DNA of 59,821 nt, taken from positions 1 through 59,821 of the forward strand of contig CADBXS010000008.1 of the NCBI GenBank assembly GCA_902798705.1, read 5' to 3'. The stretch comes from an uncultured Bacteroidales bacterium. Lineage in GTDB: Bacteria; Bacteroidota; Bacteroidia; Bacteroidales; Bacteroidaceae. Below are positions 10,246 through 21,264 of this stretch, one piece after another (position 1 is the first letter of the stretch; the number at the start of each line of letters is the position of its first letter). Below the pieces are notes generated by a model. It worked only from the letters and a program-made list of their open reading frames with translations, made no database searches and was not told the origin of the DNA. The position numbers and the translations under genes were made by a program.

Positions 10246-11061
10246 CTAGTTTTCACCAATCACGTTAGCGAGCTTGTCAGCCTGGTCAACTGCAGCGTTG
10301 TACTTGGAGAGAGCAACAACCTTCTTAGCATCGTCGTCGTAGCCACCTTCCCAAGTGATGCGGAAGTTGTTCCACCAAACCTGGTCCTGTGCCTGTTCAA
10401 CCTGCTTAGAGATACCGATGCGGATAGTCATTTCTTCAGGAACAGCGAAGAGAACTTCGTTTTCACCGAACTTACCATTGTCGAAGAATGCAGTTGCACC
10501 ATCATGGCAAGAAGGAGCATAGTAAGTGTTACCGTCCTTTGAAGTCTGCTTCTGGTCGTTCTGCCAACCATCGTGCTGGTAGTAAGACTCAGTTGACATA
10601 GAGCCCCAAAGAGACATAATCTTTGTTTCGTAACGCTCTTCACCTACTTGTACATAAAGGAAAGCGTTCTGAGTTGGAGTGCCTGCATCCCAGTTTCTGA
10701 AGGATACGTTAGCATCACCCTCACGATAAAGTGCCTGAACAGTGAGGTTGTAGAGACCTGCAGGAATAGTGAATTCCTGATAAACATCCCACTGAGGAAT
10801 GTTGTAAGTTCCCCAAGTTACAGCAGGGCGTTCGAAATCGGAGTTAGCGAACTCCCAACGTGTGTCGGAACCCGTGGCACCAGCCTGATAGTCGAAACCT
10901 TTCCAAGCAGGATTATCCATATCCTCCTGGTCACCAGTCGTTGCCTTCCAGTTAAGCAAATTGGTAACGTCCTGACCCTCTTTCCAACCAGAGGTGTCCT
11001 GAGCGTAAGAACCCAATGCCAAACCAGCCAAAAGCGAAAGAGTAAAGATTCTTTTCTTCAT
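10246..11061 (-). CDS. N-terminal part of secreted multi-module surface protein, ending at a premature TAG
   Basis: The 271-residue product begins with a signal peptide (MKKRIFTLSLLAGLALGSYAQ, cleavage after Ala20). It then has one beta-sandwich, carbohydrate-binding-like module with 'IPAGLYNLTVQALYREGD' and a final 'VWWNNFRITW' strand, followed by the start of a helical linker (KYNAAVDQADKLANVIGEN) that stops at TAG. The same frame continues past the TAG for 838 more codons with two further modules of the same type, so this is almost certainly the first quarter of a longer protein. The truncated form could still be exported, but it lacks the C-terminal tail. The function of this family is unknown; binding of glycans at the cell surface is an inference from the fold pattern. 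Confidence 0.8.
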   Translation of the reverse strand: MKKRIFTLSLLAGLALGSYAQDTSGWKEGQDVTNLLNWKATTGDQEDMDNPAWKGFDYQAGATGSDTRWEFANSDFERPAVTWGTYNIPQWDVYQEFTIPAGLYNLTVQALYREGDANVSFRNWDAGTPTQNAFLYVQVGEERYETKIMSLWGSMSTESYYQHDGWQNDQKQTSKDGNTYYAPSCHDGATAFFDNGKFGENEVLFAVPEEMTIRIGISKQVEQAQDQVWWNNFRITWEGGYDDDAKKVVALSKYNAAVDQADKLANVIGEN

Positions 11062-11155
11062 AACGATTTGTTTTAGTTTGTGGATTAGTTAATATAAAAT
11101 TATTTTAAAAAAGTGTTGTGTCGAAAAAAACGTGTTATTTGTTAATTCGTTTTCA

Positions 11156-11189
11156 CAAAGGTGTTAGTGACAAATAAAATTTTTGCAAA
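11156..11189 (-). promoter_or_regulatory. Putative promoter for the secreted surface protein
   Basis: On the minus strand a TTTG (11186-11189) is followed 22 bases later by CACCTTTG (11156-11163), a 7/8 match to the -7 consensus TAnnTTTG. This implies a 5' leader of roughly 85-90 bases. The rest of the 386-base gap 11062-11447 shows only AT-rich sequence and the ATP synthase terminator. Confidence 0.4.
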
Positions 11190-11376
11190 AGACGGAATTT
11201 CTCGATGAATTCGCTATAAAAATAGTTACAAATGCTTTAAAATTTGTAACATATCAAGAAAAATGACAAGAAAAGAATGCCTATATTATCATATCAAGGA
11301 TGAAAAGGGTCTTGGGATAGCTGTAGAAGGGAGAAAGCAATAGAAACAATAGAAGCAACAGAAGGGGATAAACGAA

Positions 11377-11407
11377 AGAATGAACCAACTGATAATTGGC
11401 CCATTCT
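11377..11407 (-). terminator. Terminator of the ATP synthase operon
   Basis: A 12-base-pair stem with two G-U pairs (11377-11388 with 11396-11407) and a 7-base loop lies 41 bases after the atpG stop codon on the minus strand. The following T-run is short (TTTCGTTT), so the call is moderate. Confidence 0.55.
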
Positions 11408-11447
11408 TCATCCTAATTTTTTCATTCCAAATATAATTCTTCATTCC

Positions 11448-12320
11448 TCATTGCTCCACTTTACCACCCATTATGTCGATGAGTTCGTTGGTAATAGCTT
11501 GTTGACGAGTCTTGTTGTAGAGGAGGGTTAGTTCCTTAAGCAAGTCGTTAGCATTGTCATCTGCAGTTTGCATGGCAAGCATACGGGCAGCGTGTTCGGA
11601 GGTGAAAGAATCGAGGAGTGTGCCATATACCTCAGCATTGAGCAAACGAGGATGGAGGGCTTGAATGAGTTCTTCGGCACTTGGCTCAGTGAGGAAAGGA
11701 TTATCGGCTTCAACCTTTCCTACCTTCGGAGGTGCTAAGACGAGTTCCTTGACCGTAACAACTTGACTACCCATCGACTTGAAATGATGAAACACGAATT
11801 CAACGGTATCAATATCTCCCTTCTGATAGAGCTGAAGAACATGGTCTGTTAATTGGGACACAGCTTCAAAAGGGTCGCCCTTCTCCACCTTCTCCATCAG
11901 GGTGACATAGTCGGTGATAGAAGGTTGATTATCTTTTTTCAGTTCGTGGTAAATCTTCTTCCCGATAGGGAGCAACTGGAGGTCGGCACCACGGGCTTTC
12001 CATTCGTTGATGCGCTTAAAGGTGGCTTTCGAGAGGTTACTATTGAAAGCACCGCACAATCCACTGTTACTGGCCATGGGAATGAGCAACACGCTCTTCT
12101 TCTTTTCTTCTTCAACTGGCATGTCTACATCATCATCGATGTTAGCACAGCCGAGGTCGTTGAGAATGGAACGCAACTGCTCCATATAGAGCAGGAAATT
12201 CTCAGTCATGCCCTGTGTGCGATGCAACTTGGCAGATGCTATCATACGCATGGCAGAGGTTATTTTCTGCGTGGACTGAATGGAAGCTATGCGGCTTTTT
12301 ATTTCTTTGAGTGAAGACAT
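11448..12320 (-). CDS. atpG: ATP synthase gamma subunit
   Basis: This 290-residue protein starts with MSSLKEIKSRIASIQSTQKI, the N-terminal helix of the F1 gamma rotor shaft, and ends with the matching C-terminal helix (ELTLLYNKTRQQAITNELID). It has the conserved GLCGAFNSNL segment. Gamma turns inside the alpha3beta3 ring and couples ring rotation to catalysis. It is the last gene of the operon, 85 bases after atpA. That gap is filled with AATGAAG-type simple repeats in inverted orientation. Confidence 0.95.
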   Translation of the reverse strand: MSSLKEIKSRIASIQSTQKITSAMRMIASAKLHRTQGMTENFLLYMEQLRSILNDLGCANIDDDVDMPVEEEKKKSVLLIPMASNSGLCGAFNSNLSKATFKRINEWKARGADLQLLPIGKKIYHELKKDNQPSITDYVTLMEKVEKGDPFEAVSQLTDHVLQLYQKGDIDTVEFVFHHFKSMGSQVVTVKELVLAPPKVGKVEADNPFLTEPSAEELIQALHPRLLNAEVYGTLLDSFTSEHAARMLAMQTADDNANDLLKELTLLYNKTRQQAITNELIDIMGGKVEQ

Positions 12321-12405
12321 GGAGAACGGAATGGTAAATTAAAAATGAAGAATGAAGAATAAAGAATCAGAAAAAATTCTACATTTTTCATTCTTCATTA
12401 TTCAA

Positions 12406-13992
12406 TTAAACGGTGATGCTGGCAGCAACAGAATCGAGGATGTGAGTGACACTGTCATCGATTTTGCCACTCTTGAGGACATCAAGAACATCAGCGCGAT
12501 GGAGTGTGCGAAGGAGTTCGAGGAACTTGACTTCGAAGGTATCAACTTTTTCCAAAGGGATGTTGCGAAGGAGTCCATGTGTACCACAGTAGAGAATTGC
12601 AATCTGTTCTTCGACAGGCATTGGGTTATACTGCTTTTGGATGAGCAAACGAGAATTCTTCCTTCCTTTGTCAATAGTGAACGCCGTGACAGGGTCCATG
12701 TCGCCACCAAATTTAGTGAAGGACTCAAGTTCGCGGTATTGAGCCTGGTCAATTTTAAGAGTTCCAGACACTTTCTTCATGGACTTCAACTGTGCATTAC
12801 CACCGACACGACTGACAGAGATACCTACATTGATGGCAGGACGCACACCCTGATTGAATAGGTTGGTTTCGAGGAATATCTGACCATCGGTGATGGAAAT
12901 GACATTGGTAGGAATATATGCCGATACGTCACCAGCCTGCGTTTCGATGATAGGGAGTGCAGTGAGTGAACCGCCACCACGTACTTTACCTTTAAGACAA
13001 TCAGGGAGGTCGTTCATCCGCTCTGCCACTTCCTGCTGGGAAATGATTTTGGCAGCACGTTCCAAAAGACGAGAATGTAGATAGAAGATATCGCCTGGAT
13101 AGGCTTCGCGACCTGAAGGACGCTTAAGAATGAGCGACACTTCACGATACGCTACAGCCTGTTTGCTGAGGTCATCATAAACAACGAGAGCATGCCTACC
13201 CGTATCTCGGAAATATTCACCAATAGCAGCACCTGCAAATGGTGCGAAATATTGCATGGCAGCTGGGTCGGAAGCAGTGGCAGAAACAACGATGGTGTAG
13301 TCCATAGCACCCTTGTCCTGCAAGGTCTTAACGATGGTTGCAACGGTTGAACCTTTCTGTCCGACAGCTACATAGATGCAATAGACAGGCTTGCCCGTCT
13401 CGTAGTTGGCACGCTGGTTGATGATTGTGTCAATGGCAATGGAAGTCTTGCCAGTCTGGCGGTCACCAATAATCAACTCACGCTGTCCTCTGCCAATAGG
13501 AATCATGGCATCGATGGCTTTCAGTCCTGTCTGCAAAGGTTCGTTGACAGGTTGACGGAAAATAACACCAGGTGCCTTACGTTCCAAAGGCATATGAAGC
13601 ACATCGCCATTGATGTCACCCTTGCCATCGATAGGATTGCCGAGTGTATTGACCACACGACCAATCATTTCCTCACACACAGGGATGCTGGCAATGCGTC
13701 CTGTACGCTTCACGACATCGCCTTCCTCTATGTTGTCAGTAGGGCCAAGAAGCACGGCACCTACGTTGTCTTCTTCGAGGTTCATGACGATGGCTTCCAT
13801 TCCGTTATCGAACTGCAAGAGTTCGCCTGCCTCAGCATTGCGCAATCCGTAGGCACGCACAACGCCATCGCTCACGGTGAGCACGGTGCCGACTTCGGTT
13901 TCATTGCCGAGACTTTCAGTGTCGTCTTCTATGTTAGCGAGTTGCTGTCGCAACATAGCAGTGACTTCGCTTACTTTTATTTGGTCAGACAT
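12406..13992 (-). CDS. atpA: ATP synthase alpha subunit
   Basis: This 528-residue protein has the Walker A motif GDRQTGKTS at 176-184, the downstream [16 protein letters not shown]alker B region and the signature [13 protein letters not shown]. Alpha is the non-catalytic nucleotide-binding subunit of the F1 head. The N-terminus ([18 protein letters not shown]) matches the helix that binds the delta subunit. It lies 40 bases downstream of atpH in the same operon. Confidence 0.97.
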   Translation of the reverse strand: MSDQIKVSEVTAMLRQQLANIEDDTESLGNETEVGTVLTVSDGVVRAYGLRNAEAGELLQFDNGMEAIVMNLEEDNVGAVLLGPTDNIEEGDVVKRTGRIASIPVCEEMIGRVVNTLGNPIDGKGDINGDVLHMPLERKAPGVIFRQPVNEPLQTGLKAIDAMIPIGRGQRELIIGDRQTGKTSIAIDTIINQRANYETGKPVYCIYVAVGQKGSTVATIVKTLQDKGAMDYTIVVSATASDPAAMQYFAPFAGAAIGEYFRDTGRHALVVYDDLSKQAVAYREVSLILKRPSGREAYPGDIFYLHSRLLERAAKIISQQEVAERMNDLPDCLKGKVRGGGSLTALPIIETQAGDVSAYIPTNVISITDGQIFLETNLFNQGVRPAINVGISVSRVGGNAQLKSMKKVSGTLKIDQAQYRELESFTKFGGDMDPVTAFTIDKGRKNSRLLIQKQYNPMPVEEQIAILYCGTHGLLRNIPLEKVDTFEVKFLELLRTLHRADVLDVLKSGKIDDSVTHILDSVAASITV

Positions 13993-14032
13993 TATTATAC
14001 GAATAATGAGGGGTATTAATAATTAGGTATTA

Positions 14033-14614
14033 CTAACATAGCTTGTCACGAATGCGCTCCAAACGGGCTCGGAAGCTGTGGTCGTAGCGATGCTCTCCTA
14101 TTCGGAGTCGAAAACCTCCAATAAGAGACGGATTGACACGACACTCGCATTCCACCTCGCGATGAGTGTGCAACTTGACGCGCTCAATGAGTTTCTGTAC
14201 CACGGCATCGTCAACAGCTACAGCCGTCTCAAACACTACCCTATCGATTTTGCGCTCCTCACGGTAGAGGTCTTGATAGACAAGGATTATGAGACGAAGC
14301 TTGTTCTCGCGGTTATGCTCGAGGAGAAGGCGTAAGAAGCAGGTATAGAGGGTGGACTGATAGCTTTCCGACTGCGGTGCCACTCCTTCCTTTGCCCAAG
14401 CTCCAGCATTCACGCCTGATGCAGTAACAAGCAACTTGAACTTTTGCTCTTTGGAAATACGAGGATTGACAAGTGCAATCTGCAGTTCGGGCGTTGCCTT
14501 TATGTTGGCATAGAGCACACTAAGATGCGCGTAGATGTCGTCATCTACGAACTGAGCTTTGGCTTCCTCATACAAAGCACGAGCATATCGTGTGGCAATG
14601 CTTCCCTGAATCAT
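14033..14614 (-). CDS. atpH: ATP synthase delta subunit
   Basis: This 193-residue protein begins IATRYARALYEEA, the conserved start of the delta (OSCP-like) stalk subunit. It ends with the family's C-terminal domain (VECECRVNPSLIGGFRLRIG), which matches the usual 'xxVDPxLIGGxxIrig' motif. It ties the peripheral stalk to the F1 head. Its ATG overlaps the atpF stop by four bases (14611-14614), indicating translational coupling. Its own stop lies 40 bases before atpA. Confidence 0.93.
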   Translation of the reverse strand: MIQGSIATRYARALYEEAKAQFVDDDIYAHLSVLYANIKATPELQIALVNPRISKEQKFKLLVTASGVNAGAWAKEGVAPQSESYQSTLYTCFLRLLLEHNRENKLRLIILVYQDLYREERKIDRVVFETAVAVDDAVVQKLIERVKLHTHREVECECRVNPSLIGGFRLRIGEHRYDHSFRARLERIRDKLC

Positions 14615-15096
14615 AGCTTCTCAATCATACGTTCTATTGCTTTCTTCTGCTCCGCACTGCTGCTCATCTTCTCGCTTAATACCTTTTCGGCAATATCGAT
14701 GGCAAGTGTGGCAACCTCACTCCGAACCTCTCGCAGTGCCTTTTCCTTTTCGGCAGCGATGCGAGCCGCGGCATCATCCACAATCTGCTGAGCAGAAGTG
14801 CGTGCCTCGTCCTGTGCTGCCAAGAGAATCTTTTGCTTCTCCTGCATAGCTGCGGAAATGATTTCCTTCTGCTGTGCCTTAGCTTCTGCCAACAATTTCT
14901 CGCCTTCTTCTTTTATGGTAGCCAAACGCTCGTTGGCTTCCTTTGCAGAGACGAGAGATGTCTCAATGAATTCCTTCCGTTTGTTGATGGCATCGACAAT
15001 GATAGGGAATCCATACTTCGCCAAGAGGAAAAAGACAATCAGAAACGACAGCACCATCCAAAAAAGGAGTCCTGGATCTGGTGTAAGTAGGTTCAT
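14611..15096 (-). CDS. atpF: ATP synthase b subunit
   Basis: This 161-residue protein has one N-terminal membrane helix (LLFWMVLSFLIVFFLLAKYGF) followed by a long charged coiled coil rich in Ala, Glu and Lys, the classic layout of the peripheral stalk. It anchors delta and the alpha3beta3 head to the a subunit in the membrane. It overlaps atpH by four bases and follows atpE by 62 bases. Length is normal for the family. Confidence 0.94.
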   Translation of the reverse strand: MNLLTPDPGLLFWMVLSFLIVFFLLAKYGFPIIVDAINKRKEFIETSLVSAKEANERLATIKEEGEKLLAEAKAQQKEIISAAMQEKQKILLAAQDEARTSAQQIVDDAAARIAAEKEKALREVRSEVATLAIDIAEKVLSEKMSSSAEQKKAIERMIEKL

Positions 15097-15158
15097 CTGA
15101 AACTAATTTTTAAGTGATACTTAGTTGGGGATTGCAGCTGAAGTTGCTGCAATGGTCA

Positions 15159-15401
15159 TCACTTCAAGGCTACCAACAAGCAAACAACCACAGCGAAGAG
15201 GGCAACACCCTCGACGAAAGCTGCTGTCAGAATCATGGATGAACGAATGTCGCCTGCTGCTGATGGCTGGCGAGCAATACTTTCAACGGATGACTTACCA
15301 ATGTTACCAATACCGTATGCTGCACCAATGACAGCAATAGCAGCACCAATAGCTGCACCTGCTTTTGCAAGGCCTGCGCCTGCGATAGATTCCAAAATCA
15401 T
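15159..15401 (-). CDS. atpE: ATP synthase c subunit (membrane rotor ring)
   Basis: This 80-residue hairpin has two hydrophobic helices joined by the polar loop ARQPSA, the c-subunit signature. The ion-carrying carboxylate is Glu64 in AFVEGVALF. The residue after it is Gly, not the Ser/Thr used by Na+-type rings, so proton coupling is the likelier reading (inference from known ligand patterns). Helix 1 is rich in Gly and Ala (GAAIGAAIAVIGAAYGIG), as needed for tight ring packing. Confidence 0.95.
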   Translation of the reverse strand: MILESIAGAGLAKAGAAIGAAIAVIGAAYGIGNIGKSSVESIARQPSAAGDIRSSMILTAAFVEGVALFAVVVCLLVALK

Positions 15402-15486
15402 AATATTTGAGTTTTTAAGTTGTTGATATTCTTTTTATTATGGCAGTAAAAAAATACAGAACGGGTATTTCAATGAAGAGGAACGA

Positions 15487-16416
15487 CTACTCGCTCTGAG
15501 CAATACCGATGAAAGTAGCTGTGAGCATTGTGAAGACGTATGCCTGAATGAAGGCAACAAGAAGTTCCAACACCAAACTGCTAAGCGAAAGAATGACCAC
15601 ATGTCCTGCCAAGATGTTGGCAAAGAGACGGACAGTAAGGGAGAATGGTTTAGTGAACACTCCCACGAATTCAATCGTCGGCATGAGAGGGAACACCTTA
15701 AGGAATAGTGGTACTTCGGGCCAGAATATGCTCTTGTAGTAGCCTTTCGGCGCAAAGAAATTGATGGCAATGAATGCAGAAATAGCCAACGTTAGTGGCA
15801 CTGCAATGTTGCCTGTGACATTGGCACCACCAGGAAAAATAGGCAGCAAACCCATGAGGTTGCAAGTGAGAATGAAGAAGAAGACGGTGAGCAAATAATA
15901 GAGAAACTTCTGATAGCCATGTCCAATGCTCGACTTAATAACATCCTTTTCTACAAAACCTACTAACACCTCCATCGCTCCAACAAAACCTCCTGGGGCT
16001 TTCTTATAGCCATTTTTCTTGTACCAACGAGCCAAACCGAGGAATACAGAAAGAAGGATAGCACAGACGATGAACAATTCGAGAACGTTCTTAGTGATGC
16101 TAATGTCGAAAGGTCGTTCACCCTGCTCATTCACAATCTTGCCTGCATAAGAACCCTCAGCAGCAATGTGGTAGCCTTTATATTCCTGACCATGCTCTAT
16201 CTGACTCGACATGAAGGTGGTGATACCTCCCTTGTCGATGAGAATACAAGGCAGATGAATGACACAGCTCTTGGCGATGTGCCACTCATAGCTATCTCCC
16301 AAATGCTCGAAAATCAATTCGGACACATCAATGCCTCCTTCCTCTTCCGCTGCACGACTAGGCAGGGAAACTGAGCAAAGGAGCACAAGGAATAATATGT
16401 AGAGAGTTTTCTTCAT
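15487..16416 (-). CDS. atpB: ATP synthase a subunit, with N-terminal signal peptide
   Basis: This 309-residue membrane protein has the essential arginine (Arg263) in SLTVRLFANILAGH, which faces the c-ring, and C-terminal helices ending FIGIAQSE. Unlike the E. coli form it starts with a cleavable-looking signal peptide (MKKTLYILFLVLLCSVSLPSRA) and about 90 extra residues before the first conserved helix. Similar N-terminal extensions are known in Bacteroidetes. It follows the small membrane gene at 16420 by 3 bases and precedes atpE by 85. Confidence 0.95.
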   Translation of the reverse strand: MKKTLYILFLVLLCSVSLPSRAAEEEGGIDVSELIFEHLGDSYEWHIAKSCVIHLPCILIDKGGITTFMSSQIEHGQEYKGYHIAAEGSYAGKIVNEQGERPFDISITKNVLELFIVCAILLSVFLGLARWYKKNGYKKAPGGFVGAMEVLVGFVEKDVIKSSIGHGYQKFLYYLLTVFFFILTCNLMGLLPIFPGGANVTGNIAVPLTLAISAFIAINFFAPKGYYKSIFWPEVPLFLKVFPLMPTIEFVGVFTKPFSLTVRLFANILAGHVVILSLSSLVLELLVAFIQAYVFTMLTATFIGIAQSE

Positions 16417-16419
16417 TTG

Positions 16420-16790
16420 TCAATGTCTTTTGGTCACAACATAAGTTTCAGCTACAAGGTTCAGTAAATAGAACAACACGGCACTCACCACAAACGGCAC
16501 AGTATGTTCCTGATAACAGAAAAGATAGGCGGTAATGAGTGCGATGGTCACTAACATCTTGATTAGTTTGGAAATGAATAGCACCTTCACAAACTTGCGA
16601 CTAGGTACTGTGGTATCGTCCTTGTCTTGTCCATATCGCTCTAGCACAAACGACAGCACCATTTCCATCAACCAATACACCACAAGAATAACGGGATAAG
16701 CATCGAACCAATGCTGGGGAAACCAGAGCTTGCAAGCGATACCAAGCAATACGCCCACAATGAATACTACCGTTGCCCATGCTTGTAGCT

Positions 16791-16800
<10 letters not shown>
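16420..16800 (-). CDS. Small four-helix membrane protein in ATP synthase operon (AtpI-like position)
   Basis: The 126-residue product from ATG 16800 (MRVKLQAWATVV) has four predicted membrane segments. An upstream in-frame start at 16848 would add 16 polar residues inside atpC, so I prefer 16800, which overlaps the atpC stop by ten bases. It sits between atpC and atpB, where many bacteria place AtpI, a helper in c-ring assembly. Sequence similarity to AtpI is not obvious by eye, so the function is inferred from position and topology only. Confidence 0.75.
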
Positions 16801-18589
<1,789 letters not shown>

Positions 18590-18594
18590 TTACG

Positions 18595-19113
18595 CTATTT
18601 CTGCAAATACTTATCGTTGGCAACAAGCACTTCTTCAATTTCACCAATGAAGAGAATATGGATGTCACCCTTTTCATAGTTCTTTTCGAATACTTCCTTG
18701 TCGATAAACTTCTTCTTATCGAGAGGATCGACATAGAGCTTACGACACTTGAACACAAGCTCCGCTTCGCCCACATAAGTGCACTTACCTTCACAAATTG
18801 GAGTAAGACCAGCGCCAACAAATTTATCTTGACGCACACCCGATACCGTTCCGCAATAAGCCATATGCTTCTTATAATCGTCGGAAAGAACAGAAAGCGT
18901 AAATTGATCGCACTTGTTCAGAAAATTCATGGTGTGACGCGATGGACGAATATAGATAGTAGCAACTGGCTTATCCCAAAGGATACCCAAATTGCCCCAT
19001 GAAATCGTCATCACGTTATACCCCACTTCTTCATTTCCAGCCGTAAGCAGCATCATGCGATTGATAAGTGTGAAAGGATTAAATTGCAAATCCTTATAGC
19101 TAATTTTTTCCAT
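18595..19113 (-). CDS. Flavin reductase-like FMN-binding protein
   Basis: This 172-residue protein matches the flavin-reductase-like split-barrel family: an N-terminal PFTLINRMMLLTAG, then YNVMTISWGNLGILWDKP, and IYIRPSRHTMNFL, which in this family lies at the FMN phosphate site. Such proteins bind FMN and use it in electron transfer or reduction, but the partner is unknown. It lies just upstream of atpD in the same direction (83-base gap), so read-through into the ATP synthase operon is possible, although a functional link is not implied. Confidence 0.85.
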   Translation of the reverse strand: MEKISYKDLQFNPFTLINRMMLLTAGNEEVGYNVMTISWGNLGILWDKPVATIYIRPSRHTMNFLNKCDQFTLSVLSDDYKKHMAYCGTVSGVRQDKFVGAGLTPICEGKCTYVGEAELVFKCRKLYVDPLDKKKFIDKEVFEKNYEKGDIHILFIGEIEEVLVANDKYLQK

Positions 19114-19165
19114 TATAGTGTGTTTATTTAGTTATTCAGTTTCAGTGTATTTATATACTCGATTG

Positions 19166-19173
19166 CAAAGTTA
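19166..19173 (-). promoter_or_regulatory. Putative -7 box for the flavin reductase-like gene
   Basis: The minus strand reads TAACTTTG, an exact match to TAnnTTTG, 52 bases before the ATG. It may also be the furthest-upstream promoter for the ATP synthase operon, since no strong promoter was seen in the short gap before atpD. Confidence 0.5.
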
Positions 19174-19273
19174 ATCAAATTTTCATATATTATTCAACCT
19201 ATCAACAGAATTATTTTACGAAAAGATGGAAAAAACAAATCAGAAAAATCAAAATCGAATATGATTTCAAACA

Positions 19274-19326
19274 AAAAGAACATAAAACCATCACAATCGT
19301 CAAAAACAAGAGTGATGGTTTTATGT
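19274..19326 (-). terminator. Terminator of the hemicellulose operon
   Basis: A perfect 15-base-pair stem (19280-19294 with 19312-19326), 17-base loop, followed on the minus strand by TTCTTTTTG. It begins 27 bases after the stop codon of the esterase/GH43 gene. Confidence 0.85.
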
Positions 19327-19352
19327 CCTTTTTTATTAATACAAAGACGGAA

Positions 19353-21239
19353 TTACTTCTGATTGACAAACTTGATTTTGCCGTCTTTGGTATATTTCAT
19401 CGGACTGACACAAACGCTTCTACGTCCAATGGCTCCTTTATGTTCATCAATGGTGAGCACTGCATTATGGTAGAAAAGATAGTCTTTTCCCTTGAAATGT
19501 GCAATTCCGGGATGGATAGTGAAACTATTCTCAGCACCTCCCGTCACCTGTCCTTGATGAGTCCAAGGACCTTTGATGGAGGAAGATGTGGCATAGTCGA
19601 TAGCTTCCTTGTGGTCGTCACCCATTGAAGCGTATGTAAGATAGTAAATACCCTTGCTCTTGCTGAGCCATGGGCCCTCGACATACTTAGGCACGTCAAC
19701 TGTCCAGATGTCACCATCCAACTCAATCATATTGTCTTTCAGCTTTGCCATGAAACAGGTACCATTGCCCCAACACAGATATGCCTGTCCATCATCGTCA
19801 ATCAGCACCGTTGGATCGATGTCATTCCACCATCCCCTTGCTCCGTTATCAGTCATCTTGTCATTTACAAGAGGCTTTCCTATAGGGTCGATGAAAGGTC
19901 CTGTTGGCGAATCACTAACTGCCACTCCGATGGCTTTGCCTGTCCATGGTTCGCCTGCCTGGCAACTGGTGTAGTAATAGAACTTTCCATTTCGCTCCAC
20001 CACCTGCGAAGCCCATGCCTCGCCTACTGACCAAGAGAAATCCTCAGGACGAAGCACAGCACCATGGTCTGTCCATGTCTTCATGTCCTTGGTGGAATAG
20101 CAATTCCATTCTGTAATATTGAATTCGTGTCCTCCACTGGCTGCATCTTGTCCCTCGTACCACTCATCATGTCCCACATAGAGATAAAGTCGATTCTTAT
20201 AAACCATCGGTGCTGGGTCGGCAGAGAACTTGTTTCTGATAACAGGATTTCCCTCAAACTTAAACGTTTCCAACTGAGCACTTCCCTGCTGGCGACGAGC
20301 TCTGTCGAGGAAAGAAACGGCACGCTTCAAGTTCTCCTCTGTGTACATATTGAATCCATGTCCTCCATCCTTCACCTGGTAGTATTGGCATACGATGCCA
20401 TGCTCCCGCAAAGCCTTAGCAAATTCACGTCCTTGGCAACAAGGAACAACATTGTCAGCTGTACCATGAAACACAATGGTTGGAGGGTCACCTGCATTCA
20501 AATAAGTAATCGGACTCAGAGAAGCGTAAAGGTCCTCATGTCCTTTCAGAGGTTCTCCCAGTAATACTTCTTCGGGTGGATTAGGTGCTGTCTGATGGCC
20601 ATCACAGTTCATGTTCTGCAAATCAATAGGTCCCGACCAATCAACAGCGGCATTCACAGCGCTGCTTTCCTTAAGGTTATTGCCCACATTTCCTTCCAAA
20701 TCTATATCCACACTACCCACTTTCGTTTGCTTCGTTCCCGAAGTAGCTGCAGTGAGCGAGGACAGATGTCCTCCCGAAGAGAATCCCGACGTGGCAATAA
20801 AAGATGTATCAAACTTATACTCAGCAGCATGAGCACGAATAAAGCGCACTACAGCCTTGATGTCGTGCAACTGTGCTGGATAGTGTGCGTCTCCACTCGA
20901 GCGATGGTTAGGTGTAACAACAGCATAGCCCGCATCCAAATATGCTTTACAAATGGTAGCAAGGTCAGCCATACCCTTTCCGTTATTACTAAACCAAGCA
21001 CTACCATAAATGTGAATCACCACAGGATAGCGCTCTGCCTTTTTCTCAGGCAGATAGACATCAAGCGTATGATATGCCTTTCCATCATCAGCATAATTCA
21101 AATCAGCAAACTTTTGGGAGTAATGCATGGTTTCAGGAGACATTTGTTGTCCACCGAATCCAAAATTCTGCGCTTCAATTGCACCACCCGCTCCCAACCA
21201 ACAAGCAGCACTCAGCAATAAAGGATATATCCGCTTCAT
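19353..21239 (-). CDS. Secreted two-domain enzyme: alpha/beta-hydrolase esterase fused to GH43 glycosidase
   Basis: This 628-residue protein has a signal peptide (to about residue 23). Residues ~40-318 form an alpha/beta-hydrolase with nucleophile Ser154 in GFSSGG, Asp262 in GTADNVVP and His294 in DGGHGF, resembling acetyl or feruloyl esterases. Residues ~325-628 form a five-bladed GH43 domain with the three expected acids: Asp341 (ADPAPMVY), Asp475 (NDIDPTVL) and Glu521 (VEGPW). GH43 enzymes act as beta-xylosidases or alpha-L-arabinofuranosidases. The pairing suggests removal of acyl groups and arabinose or xylose from the same decorated xylan. It is the last gene of a three-gene secreted operon. 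Exact substrates are not readable from sequence. Confidence 0.9.
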   Translation of the reverse strand: MKRIYPLLLSAACWLGAGGAIEAQNFGFGGQQMSPETMHYSQKFADLNYADDGKAYHTLDVYLPEKKAERYPVVIHIYGSAWFSNNGKGMADLATICKAYLDAGYAVVTPNHRSSGDAHYPAQLHDIKAVVRFIRAHAAEYKFDTSFIATSGFSSGGHLSSLTAATSGTKQTKVGSVDIDLEGNVGNNLKESSAVNAAVDWSGPIDLQNMNCDGHQTAPNPPEEVLLGEPLKGHEDLYASLSPITYLNAGDPPTIVFHGTADNVVPCCQGREFAKALREHGIVCQYYQVKDGGHGFNMYTEENLKRAVSFLDRARRQQGSAQLETFKFEGNPVIRNKFSADPAPMVYKNRLYLYVGHDEWYEGQDAASGGHEFNITEWNCYSTKDMKTWTDHGAVLRPEDFSWSVGEAWASQVVERNGKFYYYTSCQAGEPWTGKAIGVAVSDSPTGPFIDPIGKPLVNDKMTDNGARGWWNDIDPTVLIDDDGQAYLCWGNGTCFMAKLKDNMIELDGDIWTVDVPKYVEGPWLSKSKGIYYLTYASMGDDHKEAIDYATSSSIKGPWTHQGQVTGGAENSFTIHPGIAHFKGKDYLFYHNAVLTIDEHKGAIGRRSVCVSPMKYTKDGKIKFVNQK

Positions 21240-21264
21240 TTGATTATAAGTTGTTTTGATTGTT

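Noticed and set aside
7729..11061. Genome-wide recoding of TAG to an amino acid
   Set aside because: Several unrelated genes in the window end properly in TAG (stops ending at 6284, 40359, 52915 and 56784).
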